A program made the translations under genes and the position numbers. Below, piece after piece: positions 39,264 through 47,092 of a stretch of 64,000 nt of DNA. Positions within the stretch are counted from its first letter, which is position 1, and every line of letters starts with the position of its first letter. The DNA comes from Bdellovibrionales bacterium (GTDB taxonomy: Bacteria > Bdellovibrionota > Bdellovibrionia > Bdellovibrionales > Bdellovibrionaceae), in contig JADJOV010000011.1 in assembly GCA_016713585.1 (NCBI GenBank), forward strand, positions 62,001 through 126,000. Reading direction: 5' to 3'. The notes below the pieces were generated by a model. That model worked only from the letters and a program-made list of their open reading frames with translations. It did not search any database and was not told where the DNA came from.

Positions 39264-40154
39264 ATGAAGAGTTTTTTAATTCCGGCTTTAGCTTTGGCTT
39301 TTTCTGCGCAGGTTGTTTTTGCAGAAACATCATCTGCGCCTTTGGTTTTCTCTTTTCAAAAACAGAAGAATCCTGAGGATCTTAAAAAATCTTCATCAAC
39401 AATGAGCGAACAGCTTTCTAAAAAATTAAATCACAAGATTGAGGTTTTAATCCCGACGTCTTATGGAACTACCGCCCAAGGTCTGATTTCAAACAAAGTG
39501 CACGTGGCCTACATGGATTCCCTGCCCTTCATCTTGGCATCAAAGGAGACAGGGTTAGATATTATCGCCGTTGAAAAACGTAATAATAAGACACAGTATG
39601 ACTCCATATTTATCGTTAAAAAGGATTCGTTGATTAAATCATTGAAAGATCTAAAGGGAAAAAAAATGGCGTTCGCGTCACAAACTTCGACTTCTGGGTA
39701 CTTGTTTCCATTCAAAAGGCTTCTTGAGGAAAAACTACTCAGCATCCCACAAGATCTTAATAACTTTTTCTCTCACATTCTTTATGCTGGCGGATACGAC
39801 AAAGCGATGCTTGCCGTATTGAATGGTCAAGCTGATGCCGCGGCGGTCAGTGATTACGCATTTGAAGGCGCAAAAGCTGATCTGTATTTAACTGCGGATC
39901 AACGTAATAAACTTAGGATCTTAACTCGCACCCCAGGCGTACCGACACATTTAATTGCTGTTTCTAAAGTCGTTCCAGAAGCATTGCGCGCACAAATTCA
40001 AAAAGCGCTTCTTGAAATCGCTAATGAAAATCCAGATATGTTATCAAGTGTATATGGCGCAGCTCAATTGGTTAAGCCTCAAGGCGAGCACACGAGAGGA
40101 ACAGCTGAGGCTCTGACCCAAACAGGCCTGACACCATCTGAATTTGTCAAATAG
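39264..40154 (+). CDS. phnD: PhnD/PtxB-type ABC transporter substrate-binding protein
   Basis: Periplasmic binding protein of 296 residues for a phosphonate/phosphite importer. A signal peptide (FLIPALALAFSAQVVFA) precedes LVFSFQKQKNPEDLKKSSS, the conserved PhnD opening, then YGTTAQGLISNKVHVAYMDS, KDSLIKSLKDLKGKKMAF and SQTSTSGYLFPFKRLLE. The Ser/Thr of STSG and the Asp of MDS-like positions line the phosphonate pocket in the family. ATG at 39264 has AAAGGGAG. The start of the ATPase gene is 4 nt after the stop. No C-P lyase genes are nearby, so the ligand may be phosphite or another oxyanion. Confidence 0.85.
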   Translation: MKSFLIPALALAFSAQVVFAETSSAPLVFSFQKQKNPEDLKKSSSTMSEQLSKKLNHKIEVLIPTSYGTTAQGLISNKVHVAYMDSLPFILASKETGLDIIAVEKRNNKTQYDSIFIVKKDSLIKSLKDLKGKKMAFASQTSTSGYLFPFKRLLEEKLLSIPQDLNNFFSHILYAGGYDKAMLAVLNGQADAAAVSDYAFEGAKADLYLTADQRNKLRILTRTPGVPTHLIAVSKVVPEALRAQIQKALLEIANENPDMLSSVYGAAQLVKPQGEHTRGTAEALTQTGLTPSEFVK

Positions 40155-40158
40155 CCCA

Positions 40159-40758
40159 ATGGCCCTTATCTTCAGCGCACCGAGTATCCAGTTTAACTAT
40201 TCATCTGATCCTCAAGATTCTTTTCTTCATCTTCAAGATCTTCGAATTCACACAGCCGACCGAGTTCTCCTTGTTGGCCAGTCGGGTTCGGGCAAAACAA
40301 CTTTGCTACGAATTATTGAAGGCTCACTGCAACCACAAAAATCCATAATTGAAAAACGTGGGAAAGCCGCCCTAATCTATCAGGACTTTCGTTTGATTGC
40401 TGATCGATCTGTTTTGCAAAATGTACTGAGTGGGGCGTTAGGCGATCTAAAGCCTTTTCAAATTCAATTTTCGGACTCGCAAATAACGCGTGCCACTGAT
40501 CTTGTGCGCGAACTCGGTCTTGAAGCTTTTCTTTATCAGAAAGTGGCACACCTATCAGGCGGACAGAAGCAACGGGTTGCGATCGCTCGAGCACTGATGC
40601 GCGAACCTGAAATTCTTTTAGCAGATGAGTGTTTTAACCAGCTTGATAAAAAGACCGCTGAAAGTATTTTTGAATTGATTTCCACATTACAAGAAACATA
40701 TGGATTTGCTTTCGTGCTCTCCCAACATGATGGCAAGATTCCGGAGACCTTTTTATAA
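40159..40758 (+). CDS. phnC: ABC transporter ATP-binding protein, PhnC-type
   Basis: Nucleotide-binding subunit of about 199 residues, slightly shorter than usual PhnC (about 250). Walker A VGQSGSGKTTL, Q-loop in LIYQDFRL, signature HLSGGQKQRVAIARAL, Walker B EILLADECF and H-loop LSQHDGK are all present. The Walker B ends in DECF rather than DEP. The N-terminal region before Walker A is short, and the C-terminal tail is also short, ending just after the H-loop. It sits between phnD and phnE and overlaps phnE by 32 nt. Confidence 0.85.
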   Translation: MALIFSAPSIQFNYSSDPQDSFLHLQDLRIHTADRVLLVGQSGSGKTTLLRIIEGSLQPQKSIIEKRGKAALIYQDFRLIADRSVLQNVLSGALGDLKPFQIQFSDSQITRATDLVRELGLEAFLYQKVAHLSGGQKQRVAIARALMREPEILLADECFNQLDKKTAESIFELISTLQETYGFAFVLSQHDGKIPETFL

Positions 40759-41578
40759 AAAGATCGCTTTGCCGACTAAGACCTCAACCCCCACCAAATC
40801 TGGTCACGGTTTTTGGCTGTATGCTGGAGCTTTAGTTTTTTTGGGTGTTTTCTCTTCTCTTTCAATTTCACTTCAAGGTGTATCGACCACCAACTTCTTT
40901 TCCCTCGCTCTTAAGACTTTTGGGTCTTTTGTCCCATCATCTTGGAATAATATTCTTCAAATGAATTGGTTAGAGTTAGCTCAAGTTATGCTTGAAACAT
41001 TTGGGATGGCCTTTTGGGGAACCCTCGTTGGGACAATCGCGTCAATTCCTTTGGCCGTTCTATGTTCAAATAATTTATTTCCAACCTTTGTTTTCCGTCC
41101 CTTACGCTTGGTGATGACTTTCATTCGAACTGTTCCCTCAGTCATTTGGGGTTTGGTTTTTGTTGCGGCGGCTGGGTTAGGCGCGATCAGTGGCATTGCT
41201 GCCTTAGCTTTGTATACAACTGGTTACCTAACTAAGTTAATTTACGAAGGTTTGGAAGATTTAGATCGGATGAGTTTTTTGGCGCTTCGTCAATTAGGCG
41301 CTTCGCGTTTTCAGGCTTTTTGGTATGCAGTTAAACCTGACTCTTATTCTGTGATCATTTCGAATTCTCTTTTTATGCTTGAGTACAACTTTCGTGGTGC
41401 AAGCCTATTGGGTTTAGTCGGTGCGGGAGGAATTGGACAAACGTTGATGTATTACATTGAATGGCGCCAGTTTGAAAAGGCCGGCGTGATCATAAGTCTG
41501 ATGTTTATATGCGTACTTATTCTAGATTCTTTGTCCGAAAAACTTCGAAAACTCTTAAACTCTCACAAGATCAGTTGA
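40727..41578 (+). CDS. phnE: ABC transporter permease, PhnE-type
   Basis: Integral permease of 283 residues with about six transmembrane helices. Conserved parts include LAQVMLETFGMAFWGTLVGT, IPLAVLCSNN, RTVPSVIWGLVF and the EAA-like cytoplasmic loop LRQLGASRFQAFWYAVKP, followed by FRGASLLGLVGAGGIGQTL, which is very typical of PhnE. Start ATG 40727 (or 40730) overlaps the ATPase gene. One permease suggests a homodimer in a PhnCDE-type importer. Confidence 0.86.
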   Translation: MMARFRRPFYKKIALPTKTSTPTKSGHGFWLYAGALVFLGVFSSLSISLQGVSTTNFFSLALKTFGSFVPSSWNNILQMNWLELAQVMLETFGMAFWGTLVGTIASIPLAVLCSNNLFPTFVFRPLRLVMTFIRTVPSVIWGLVFVAAAGLGAISGIAALALYTTGYLTKLIYEGLEDLDRMSFLALRQLGASRFQAFWYAVKPDSYSVIISNSLFMLEYNFRGASLLGLVGAGGIGQTLMYYIEWRQFEKAGVIISLMFICVLILDSLSEKLRKLLNSHKIS

Positions 41579-41650
41579 TATTCGTTGGGGTTCCCTAGTC
41601 TGTCGACATCAACAAGAAATACCTCATGTCGAGTTGGCTGACCTCATTAT

Positions 41651-42490
41651 CTAGAAGAGTCTTTTCAATATATGGTAATAGTTGTGAAACATTAGCTCTC
41701 CTCGCCAACTTTGGCACATAAGAGATTGATCCAGGCAATCGTCTATGCTGGTCACTGTTTGATATTCATCTGCGAGACCAAGCATATGACCGACCTCATG
41801 AGCGATTGCCACTGGCGTCCAGTTGCGAGCCCACTCGGAAAAATAGGGACCTCGGGTCGTATCAGCAATGTTCACGGAAAAATGAGCAAGCCTAGGGTCA
41901 GTCACGACTTCGAACTGAAAACTAGTTTTGAAGTCTAAACCGAATTCGCTTTGAAAAGCGTCCTTCACTGGCGTCTCGTTCCAGATTTCTTGGGCCTCTT
42001 GTAGCTTGAATCTGAAATCTTGGAGGTCATTTTTCATTTGGTCCATTTGAGGGTTTTTAAAGTGAATCCGAACTTTATGAATAAATGTGTTGTTTACAAA
42101 TTCAATATCATAAGCATACTGGGCACTGAAGAATCCAACGTATTTTATCGTCCCAGTGATTCTATTTATTGGGGCGATGGGGTTTAGATATTTGCCATTG
42201 ATTTTAATCAATCGAAAAACATCCGGTCGTGGGAAATTTTTAAATGAGTCGCGAAAATGGACTACAAAAGATTTTTTTGACTCCTCATAAAAATTCTGTA
42301 TCGCATTTTGTGGCATCAAAATAGGGAAGAGATATTCATAGTCTTCAAAAATTCCTTGAAGCTCAATTTCAATTCGGTCAGCGAGTGTTCTTTGATGGTG
42401 CTCAGAATCTCGCTGCCTTGGAGTGAGATCCTTGGCTAGTGAAGAGAGGCCAAATAAGCAAAAAAACAACAAAACCGCTTTGATCATCAT
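41651..42490 (-). CDS. exported zinc metalloprotease (metzincin-like)
   Basis: Protein of 279 residues with a signal peptide (KAVLLFFCLFGLSSLA). The zinc site AIAHEVGHMLGLADEY is a HExxHxxGxxD motif of metzincin type. A later CDQSLMC-like segment (DDCLDQSLMCQS) holds cysteines near the Met-turn position. The long N-terminal part is a predicted pro- or beta domain. Similar exported proteases are numerous in predatory bacteria. The substrate is unknown. Confidence 0.7.
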   Translation of the reverse strand: MMIKAVLLFFCLFGLSSLAKDLTPRQRDSEHHQRTLADRIEIELQGIFEDYEYLFPILMPQNAIQNFYEESKKSFVVHFRDSFKNFPRPDVFRLIKINGKYLNPIAPINRITGTIKYVGFFSAQYAYDIEFVNNTFIHKVRIHFKNPQMDQMKNDLQDFRFKLQEAQEIWNETPVKDAFQSEFGLDFKTSFQFEVVTDPRLAHFSVNIADTTRGPYFSEWARNWTPVAIAHEVGHMLGLADEYQTVTSIDDCLDQSLMCQSWRGELMFHNYYHILKRLF

Positions 42491-43043
42491 TTTTTGAACC
42501 CCTCTTCTCGTCCGCTGGCGAATGAATTTCTATCCTTAGAATAATAGCCCGAGAAGAATGGTGTACAAGCAACTTATTCAACATGCTAGCTCAAAACGCG
42601 AAATTAGTCCGCAAACGGTTTTCATTTTACGGTGCCCTCGCATCTGATCCAGGGAAATAATTTTAGCCTGCCTTGTCATTGACGGCGAACGACCGCCAAG
42701 GGCTTCTCACCAGTGAGTTCCAGGAAGGAGGTACGAACTTTAATTTCGTGGGCCAAATCCACTCTGCCGCAGCCTCTTTTTTGCCCCAAAATTTCGAGGT
42801 GACAACAAATTCTGCGAATGGTTCCTTGGACCCTTAAGAAAGGGTCGGTCGAAAAGTAGTAATCGACAAGTTCTCCGACCAACTCAGCAAAAACTCACCA
42901 AGAATATCTAAAGGTAGATCGGATTCTGTTCCAAAAAGTCATCCAGCCTGACTACATCGAAAAACTTGAAATATAAACTGGTGCCAACTTTGTCTGGCCA
43001 GGTTCTTGCAAAAGTCGGGAATAGAAAAAAGGGGGGTATCAAA
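42491..43043. other. intergenic region, no convincing gene
   Basis: About 550 bp between the metalloprotease and the tandem-domain gene. A minus-strand frame at 42676-42882 has a faint resemblance to an IS21-type transposase end (DLAHEIKVRTSFLE), too weak to call. The last 90 bp contain the ribosome site and start region of the following gene (GGGGGG before ATG 43044). Confidence 0.4.
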
Positions 43044-43646
43044 ATGTCTCGTCTCGCAGTTCTTTTAATCGCATTTTTGGTATCAGGAATGAGTCATGCG
43101 GCTTACACAACCAGTTGTGAAATTCGTAGTGGCAAAGCCTATGGGTATGTCCATAATCGGGGCGACAGCTTTGAGATTGATGGCACTCTTTGGTTCTATT
43201 TTTATGACAACCGGGGAAGTTTGATCGATCAAGACTCCGAATATGAATATGAATACGTTTCCGGTCGTGATACTGAGGAAATTGATTACACCTCCGCTCC
43301 AAGTAACGCTTATGCCTGCACTTTTGATATCAGCCAAGCCATCAAGGGAGATGATCCTCATCCTACTGAGCCGATTGATTCGAGATATGGTACAAGTTGT
43401 CAGATTCGGGACGGGCAAGCCTATGGCTTTGTACACAATCACGGAGATTCTTTCACCATCGATGGCACGATTTGGTTTTACTTTTATGACAATCGTGGCG
43501 AGTTTATCGATGACGAAGATGATTATGAATACGAATATGTTTCCAGTCGAAGCACTGAAGAAATTGATTATACCGGCGCTCCGAGCAATGCCTTCAGTTG
43601 CACATTCAGTGTGGCCGGTGCAATTGAAGTTTTTAAAATTCCTTAA
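43044..43646 (+). CDS. exported protein made of two tandem duplicated domains
   Basis: Protein of 200 residues. ATG 43044 follows GGGGGG. After a signal peptide ending SHA, two homologous units of 81 residues (residues 21-101 and 115-195) are joined by a 13-residue Pro/Asp linker. By eye about 57 of 81 positions are identical: each has TSC(E/Q)IR, AYG(Y/F)VHN, IDGT(L/I)WFYFYDNRG, an acidic EYEYEYVS stretch, STEEIDYT and a second Cys (CTF). Each unit likely folds as a small beta domain with one disulfide. No family recognised; function unknown. Confidence 0.72.
   Translation: MSRLAVLLIAFLVSGMSHAAYTTSCEIRSGKAYGYVHNRGDSFEIDGTLWFYFYDNRGSLIDQDSEYEYEYVSGRDTEEIDYTSAPSNAYACTFDISQAIKGDDPHPTEPIDSRYGTSCQIRDGQAYGFVHNHGDSFTIDGTIWFYFYDNRGEFIDDEDDYEYEYVSSRSTEEIDYTGAPSNAFSCTFSVAGAIEVFKIP
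43104..43346 (+). repeat. first unit of tandem coding duplication
   Basis: 243-bp unit of the tandem-domain gene, homologous to 43386-43628 at protein level. Confidence 0.75.
43386..43628 (+). repeat. second unit of tandem coding duplication
   Basis: 243-bp unit homologous to 43104-43346. The linker encodes GDDPHPTEPIDSR. Confidence 0.75.
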
Positions 43647-43705
43647 AGACAGAAAAACTAACACATGATTTAATTGATTAAAATTATATTACTTTCGTCC
43701 CCATT

Positions 43706-44251
43706 CTATGCTTTCTCCCACTCGACTCTAAGATTCAAGCGTTCCACCCACTCGTTGAGGTAGATGTCGTCAACTTTGACATTTGCTAGAATGTCACGGA
43801 TATCAAGCAAGTGTTTTTCTGACTGGCCCTCTCGGTAGTAATCAAGCTTCTTTAAAATCAAATCTTCGGGGGACGCAATGAAAACCTCAATACCTGGTGC
43901 GACCTCCAGCTTTTTTCGTCGGGAGAATTCAGATTTGTAAAACTCGGTTTCTTTATCGATGACAATATCGACTTTTATTCCGGAGCCTTGGTTGACGAGA
44001 TTAAAACTTCCGCGTCGGATCACTTCATCATGCAGAACTTCCTTGGGTGGACAATAATACTCTTCGATCGGGAACAAGGTCTCAAACTTTAAGACTTGCT
44101 TGGCTTTGATTCTTACAACTAGATCCACGCCCTGGGTAAAACGCGGGCGACCGTAGTACATGGTCGCCAGTGAACCGACCAGAAAATACTCTATTCCTGC
44201 CTCATCGAATCGCTTCACAACGTCATTCAAAACATCGAGAAGACTCTTCAC
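43706..44251 (-). CDS. nucleotidyltransferase-superfamily protein (DUF6036/MNT-like)
   Basis: Protein of 181 residues of the NTP-transferase fold. YFLVGSLATMYYGRPRFTQG carries the GS motif and RxT; the next acidic motif reads VDLVV, so one of the two usual metal-binding Asp (DID/DxD) appears replaced (QGVD). A later Asp (VDIVIDKETEF) is the likely third acid, followed by SPEDLILKKLDYYREGQSEKH, typical of this family. It overlaps the upstream small gene by 4 nt (ATGA). Together they resemble two-gene modules often annotated as putative toxin-antitoxin or defence pairs. Activity is not established. Confidence 0.66.
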   Translation of the reverse strand: MKSLLDVLNDVVKRFDEAGIEYFLVGSLATMYYGRPRFTQGVDLVVRIKAKQVLKFETLFPIEEYYCPPKEVLHDEVIRRGSFNLVNQGSGIKVDIVIDKETEFYKSEFSRRKKLEVAPGIEVFIASPEDLILKKLDYYREGQSEKHLLDIRDILANVKVDDIYLNEWVERLNLRVEWEKA

Positions 44252-44442
44252 CGGACTTCTTCCTTATTCAGGTTCTTAAAATACTCAATTGTCATTTTTT
44301 GGAGTTCTTCGTCGGAAAGGTTCGGATGGAGATGAGAGAAACGGGTTTTCTTAACCAGAAATGCATCTTTAAACATCTGATCTGCCATTTCGAGACTAGT
44401 CCATTGCCTCTTCAGCGTTGATTTCTTCAGCGATTCTGGCAT
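44248..44442 (-). CDS. small partner protein of the nucleotidyltransferase
   Basis: Protein of 64 residues, helical and charged. Segments ADQMFKDAFLVKKTRF and HPNLSDEELQKMTIEYF resemble small proteins that precede DUF6036-like nucleotidyltransferase genes in many delta-proteobacteria. Its stop overlaps the nucleotidyltransferase start. An antitoxin or adaptor role is inferred from coupling only. Confidence 0.55.
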   Translation of the reverse strand: MPESLKKSTLKRQWTSLEMADQMFKDAFLVKKTRFSHLHPNLSDEELQKMTIEYFKNLNKEEVR

Positions 44443-44710
44443 AAAATCTCCCTAACACCTTGCAATTTTAGGTGCACCTAAAGGGATTCGAATCCCCGCA
44501 ATTCTCGTCATCAGAATCGAATTGTGATCTATTCGCTGGCCTTACCATAAGCGCATGGGATAGGAAAATCAATATTTCTGCCTAAACAGCTATTTTTCTC
44601 TAACAGACTTCACAACTTCGTCAAAGGATTTCAACGCGTCGACTTAGGACAAATTTACCTGGGCTAGAAACGTCACAAGAAAAGCAATCAATCTGTTTCG
44701 ACGCGCCTGT

Positions 44711-44899
44711 TCAATAAATAAAACAATGCGCGTGTCTGAAATTCTGTTGTCCGCCAATAAAAAAGGGACAGGCTCCGCCAATTAAATAGATCGGCTTAAC
44801 GGTAGGATGGGTATTTCCAGCGCCGCGGTCGGATGAGGGTGGCTTTTTACAGTAGATAAACGGCGATTCCGGCTCGACATTGAAAAAGTAGGTCGACAC
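44711..44899 (-). pseudogene. C-terminal scrap of a DNA methyltransferase
   Basis: Frame of 62 codons without a plausible own start. It contains PFIYCKKPPSSDRGAGNTHP and TVKPIYLI, which resembles the NxHPTVKP motif near the end of N4/N6 DNA methylases, preceded by the K(A/P)S..ER stretch of that family. No SAM motif is left. The surrounding 44443-45058 region holds nothing else coding. It lies 20 bp from a repeat shared with 62.35 kb, so this is mobile-element debris. Confidence 0.45.
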
Positions 44900-44919
44900 G
44901 TCGACAGACCTTCTTCCGC

Positions 44920-44987
44920 TCCGCAGAATTGACCAGGAGTCCTATAGAATTGAGCTCACTAGAGGGGGTGCTTTATACTTCTTATCC
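44920..44987. repeat. dispersed repeat, copy 1 (about 68 bp)
   Basis: Shared with 62350-62420 (about 71 bp) at high identity, with a 3-bp difference. Read on the minus strand both encode the end of a protein (DKKYKAPPLVSSIL here, DKKYKAAPALVNSII there) followed by about 25 bp of similar downstream sequence. Confidence 0.7.
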
Positions 44988-45058
44988 ACTTAAATCTGAC
45001 CACCACAACAGCATCACATTTCGTGAACCCCTCAGATTTGAAATCCCCGAGTCGACGT

Positions 45059-45877
45059 CTATTTTCTGAGCTCAAAAAAGTCGATCGTATTGCAATAGAG
45101 AACTTCCTCCTTTGAAGGCTTGACGACCTCCATATTTTGCTCAATGAGATTCAGCATTTGTTGTCGCAATTTGGCCGCATCTGACTTGGAAATTGAGTAG
45201 GCGACAGAATAATGCAAATCAGAATCACGCTTTCGATCAAGGGAATTTATAGCTTCCAGGCGCCAATTGGCGTGAAGGTGTTTGATAAATTTTGAGTCTT
45301 TAGGAGTATGAATATGACTTGGACCGATCGAATATTTCTCATTGGAGAATTTTGCAAGCCCCGTTGAGAGAAGGAAATCAAGAACTTCTCGGATGGTGCT
45401 CTCCTCAAGTTGAAACTGACGACTCAATTGAGAGACAGTCTGTAAAGTGGGCACAGATAAAGCAACATGAATGGCACCCACATACCAATGACTGTAGTAA
45501 TAGGCTTGATCCTGCTCAGAGATTGTCTTATTTTTGAGAACCCTAGATTTTATTTCTGATCTTTTGTTTAAGATTTCAGATAATTTATCTTGAAAATACG
45601 CCTTTAAGTCGTGACTGCCTGCCCTCTCTTTTTGCAAAAGCAATAGAAAGTAATCAGAGGTTTGACTATCATGGCCAAAAAACTGATTGACCCGAAGACC
45701 CTGCTCAAGATTTAAGTTGGCCACTCCACTCAGAACTTGCGAAAGGTATGCTGTCTGACAGGAAATGTATCGCGAAAGTGCGGCTCGCTGACCGGTCCTT
45801 TTCTTTTTTCCTCCCAGCGCATCGATAAGAAATTCGCGATAATTTTGATAGTCATAGATATAATTTTTCCCCTTCAT
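45059..45877 (-). CDS. TIGR02147/DUF4423-family regulator-like protein
   Basis: Protein of 272 residues. It opens YDYQNYREFLIDALGGKKKR and has an HTH-like region LSRYISCQTAYLSQVLSGVA, the first signature of TIGR02147. Further marks are FYLLLL-like DYFLLLLQKERAG, WYVGAIHVAL, and STIREVLDFLLSTGLAK (winged-helix like), then the DUF4423 C-terminal part SKSDAAKLRQQMLNLIE. This family is abundant in Bdellovibrio and Fibrobacter. It is divergent from the cobalt importer; a control role for it is plausible but unproven. ATG 45877 has GGGGAGG. Confidence 0.82.
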   Translation of the reverse strand: MKGKNYIYDYQNYREFLIDALGGKKKRTGQRAALSRYISCQTAYLSQVLSGVANLNLEQGLRVNQFFGHDSQTSDYFLLLLQKERAGSHDLKAYFQDKLSEILNKRSEIKSRVLKNKTISEQDQAYYYSHWYVGAIHVALSVPTLQTVSQLSRQFQLEESTIREVLDFLLSTGLAKFSNEKYSIGPSHIHTPKDSKFIKHLHANWRLEAINSLDRKRDSDLHYSVAYSISKSDAAKLRQQMLNLIEQNMEVVKPSKEEVLYCNTIDFFELRK

Positions 45878-46025
45878 TAATCCTCCCCGAACAAATCTTT
45901 CGACCTCTTAATTAAGAGATACCTTAAATTGTAATGATTAGTTAAGTTAATTATGAAAATTCGTGTTGTCCGCGGACACTTAAAGTGTTATTGACGCCCC
46001 CAAACGTGTGACCCACGGGGAATGC

Positions 46026-46718
46026 ATGCATATACCAGACGGATATTTGGGACCTCAAACTTGGAGCGGATGTTTAGTCGTTTCTGTCGGCTTATGGAAT
46101 CTTGCCGCACGAAAGATTCGCAGATCCTTTGAGACTAAGAAGATTCCGCTCTTGGCAATTTCAGCAGCCTTTAGCTTCTTAATTATGATGTTCAATATTC
46201 CAATACCTGGGGGGACGACGGGTCATGCCGTGGGTGGAGTGCTGATTGCCTTGTCTGTTGGTCCCTGGGCAGCATCCCTCGCGATCAGTATTGCTCTGGC
46301 GGTTCAGGCCTTTTTATTTGGCGACGGGGGAATCACCGCCTTGGGAGCCAATTGTTTGAATATTGCTTTTGTTATGCCATTCTTTGGAACTTGGGTCTTT
46401 AACCTCGTTTCAAGAATTAGCTCAAAGAGATCCATGCAGGCTTTTAGTGCAGGTGTAGCTGGTTGGGCTGGACTTAATGCCGCAGCCCTTTCAACATCAA
46501 TCTTGCTTGGAATTCAACCCCTTCTTCATTCCGGAGCGAATGGACAAGCTCTGTACGCTCCCTATCCACTCAGTGTGGCGGTTCCGATCATGATGACTGA
46601 GCATTTGTTGTTGTTTGGTATCTTTGAAGGACTTGTGACCGGGATGGTCGTCTATGCACTCCTTGGCTCAAGGTCTGTCTGGATTCTGAACTCAACACTT
46701 TCAAAGGCTACTCCATGA
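46026..46718 (+). CDS. cbiM: CbiM/NikM energy-coupling factor substrate-specific component
   Basis: Membrane protein of 230 residues, S-component of a cobalt or nickel ECF importer. The start must be ATG 46026 because the mature N-terminus MHIPDGYLGP is the family metal-binding motif (Met1, His2); the upstream ATG at 46008 would destroy it. Six to seven hydrophobic segments follow, with IPIPGGTTGHAVGGVL (His-containing loop), FGDGGITALGANCLN and EHLLLFGIFEGLVTG. The stop overlaps the next start (ATGA). Choice of Co2+ or Ni2+ is unresolved. No cobalamin riboswitch was recognised upstream, but a palindrome GTCCGCGGAC lies at about 45968-45977. Confidence 0.88.
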   Translation: MHIPDGYLGPQTWSGCLVVSVGLWNLAARKIRRSFETKKIPLLAISAAFSFLIMMFNIPIPGGTTGHAVGGVLIALSVGPWAASLAISIALAVQAFLFGDGGITALGANCLNIAFVMPFFGTWVFNLVSRISSKRSMQAFSAGVAGWAGLNAAALSTSILLGIQPLLHSGANGQALYAPYPLSVAVPIMMTEHLLLFGIFEGLVTGMVVYALLGSRSVWILNSTLSKATP

Positions 46719-47092
46719 ATGAAATAGGAAGATTTTGGACGATTCTTTTTTTGTTGGCAATCTTGTCCCCTCTCGGACTTATGGTTCCAGAGTATTTCGG
46801 AGCTGGCGGAGCCTGGGGTGAAGACAGCCCGAGCGAAGTTCAAAAAATCGTTGGGTTCTTGCCGGCCAAAATGACCGAACTCGCTGAAATTTGGCAGGCT
46901 CCACTGCCTGACTATTCGTTACCAGGCACAACTGAAACAACCCCACTAACCAGCAAAAGCTGGGATTACTTTTTGTCTGCAGTTCTAGGACTCTTGCTTT
47001 GCGGTGGGTTGGGTCTCGTGACAATGAGGCTGCTCTTTCGAAAGACGTCCGCACCCTACCGAACCCAGCCACCAACCGTCGATTTCAAGTAG
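46715..47092 (+). CDS. PDGLE/CbiN-like small membrane component
   Basis: Protein of 125 residues with N- and C-terminal membrane helices around an extracytoplasmic segment, the layout of CbiN/NikN. WTILFLLAILSPLGLMVPEY and GGAWGED precede KIVGFLPAKMTELAEIW and APLPDYSLPG, as in PDGLE-domain proteins that accompany CbiM. The last helix is FLSAVLGLLLCGGLGLVTM. Starts 4 nt inside the cbiM end and its TAG overlaps the GTG of the next gene. Confidence 0.72.
   Translation: MNEIGRFWTILFLLAILSPLGLMVPEYFGAGGAWGEDSPSEVQKIVGFLPAKMTELAEIWQAPLPDYSLPGTTETTPLTSKSWDYFLSAVLGLLLCGGLGLVTMRLLFRKTSAPYRTQPPTVDFK

Noticed and set aside
42676..42882. Possible IS21 IstA fragment on the minus strand
   Set aside because: Similarity is limited to a few residues and no catalytic motif is present.
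44470..44560. tRNA-like sequence on the minus strand with GGATTCGAATCC
   Set aside because: The palindromic T-arm-like core is present, but the loop size is wrong, no acceptor stem pairs and the anticodon loop lacks the T33/A37 pattern.
45878..46025. Cobalamin riboswitch upstream of cbiM
   Set aside because: The region is short and lacks the B12 box; only a 10-bp palindrome is visible.
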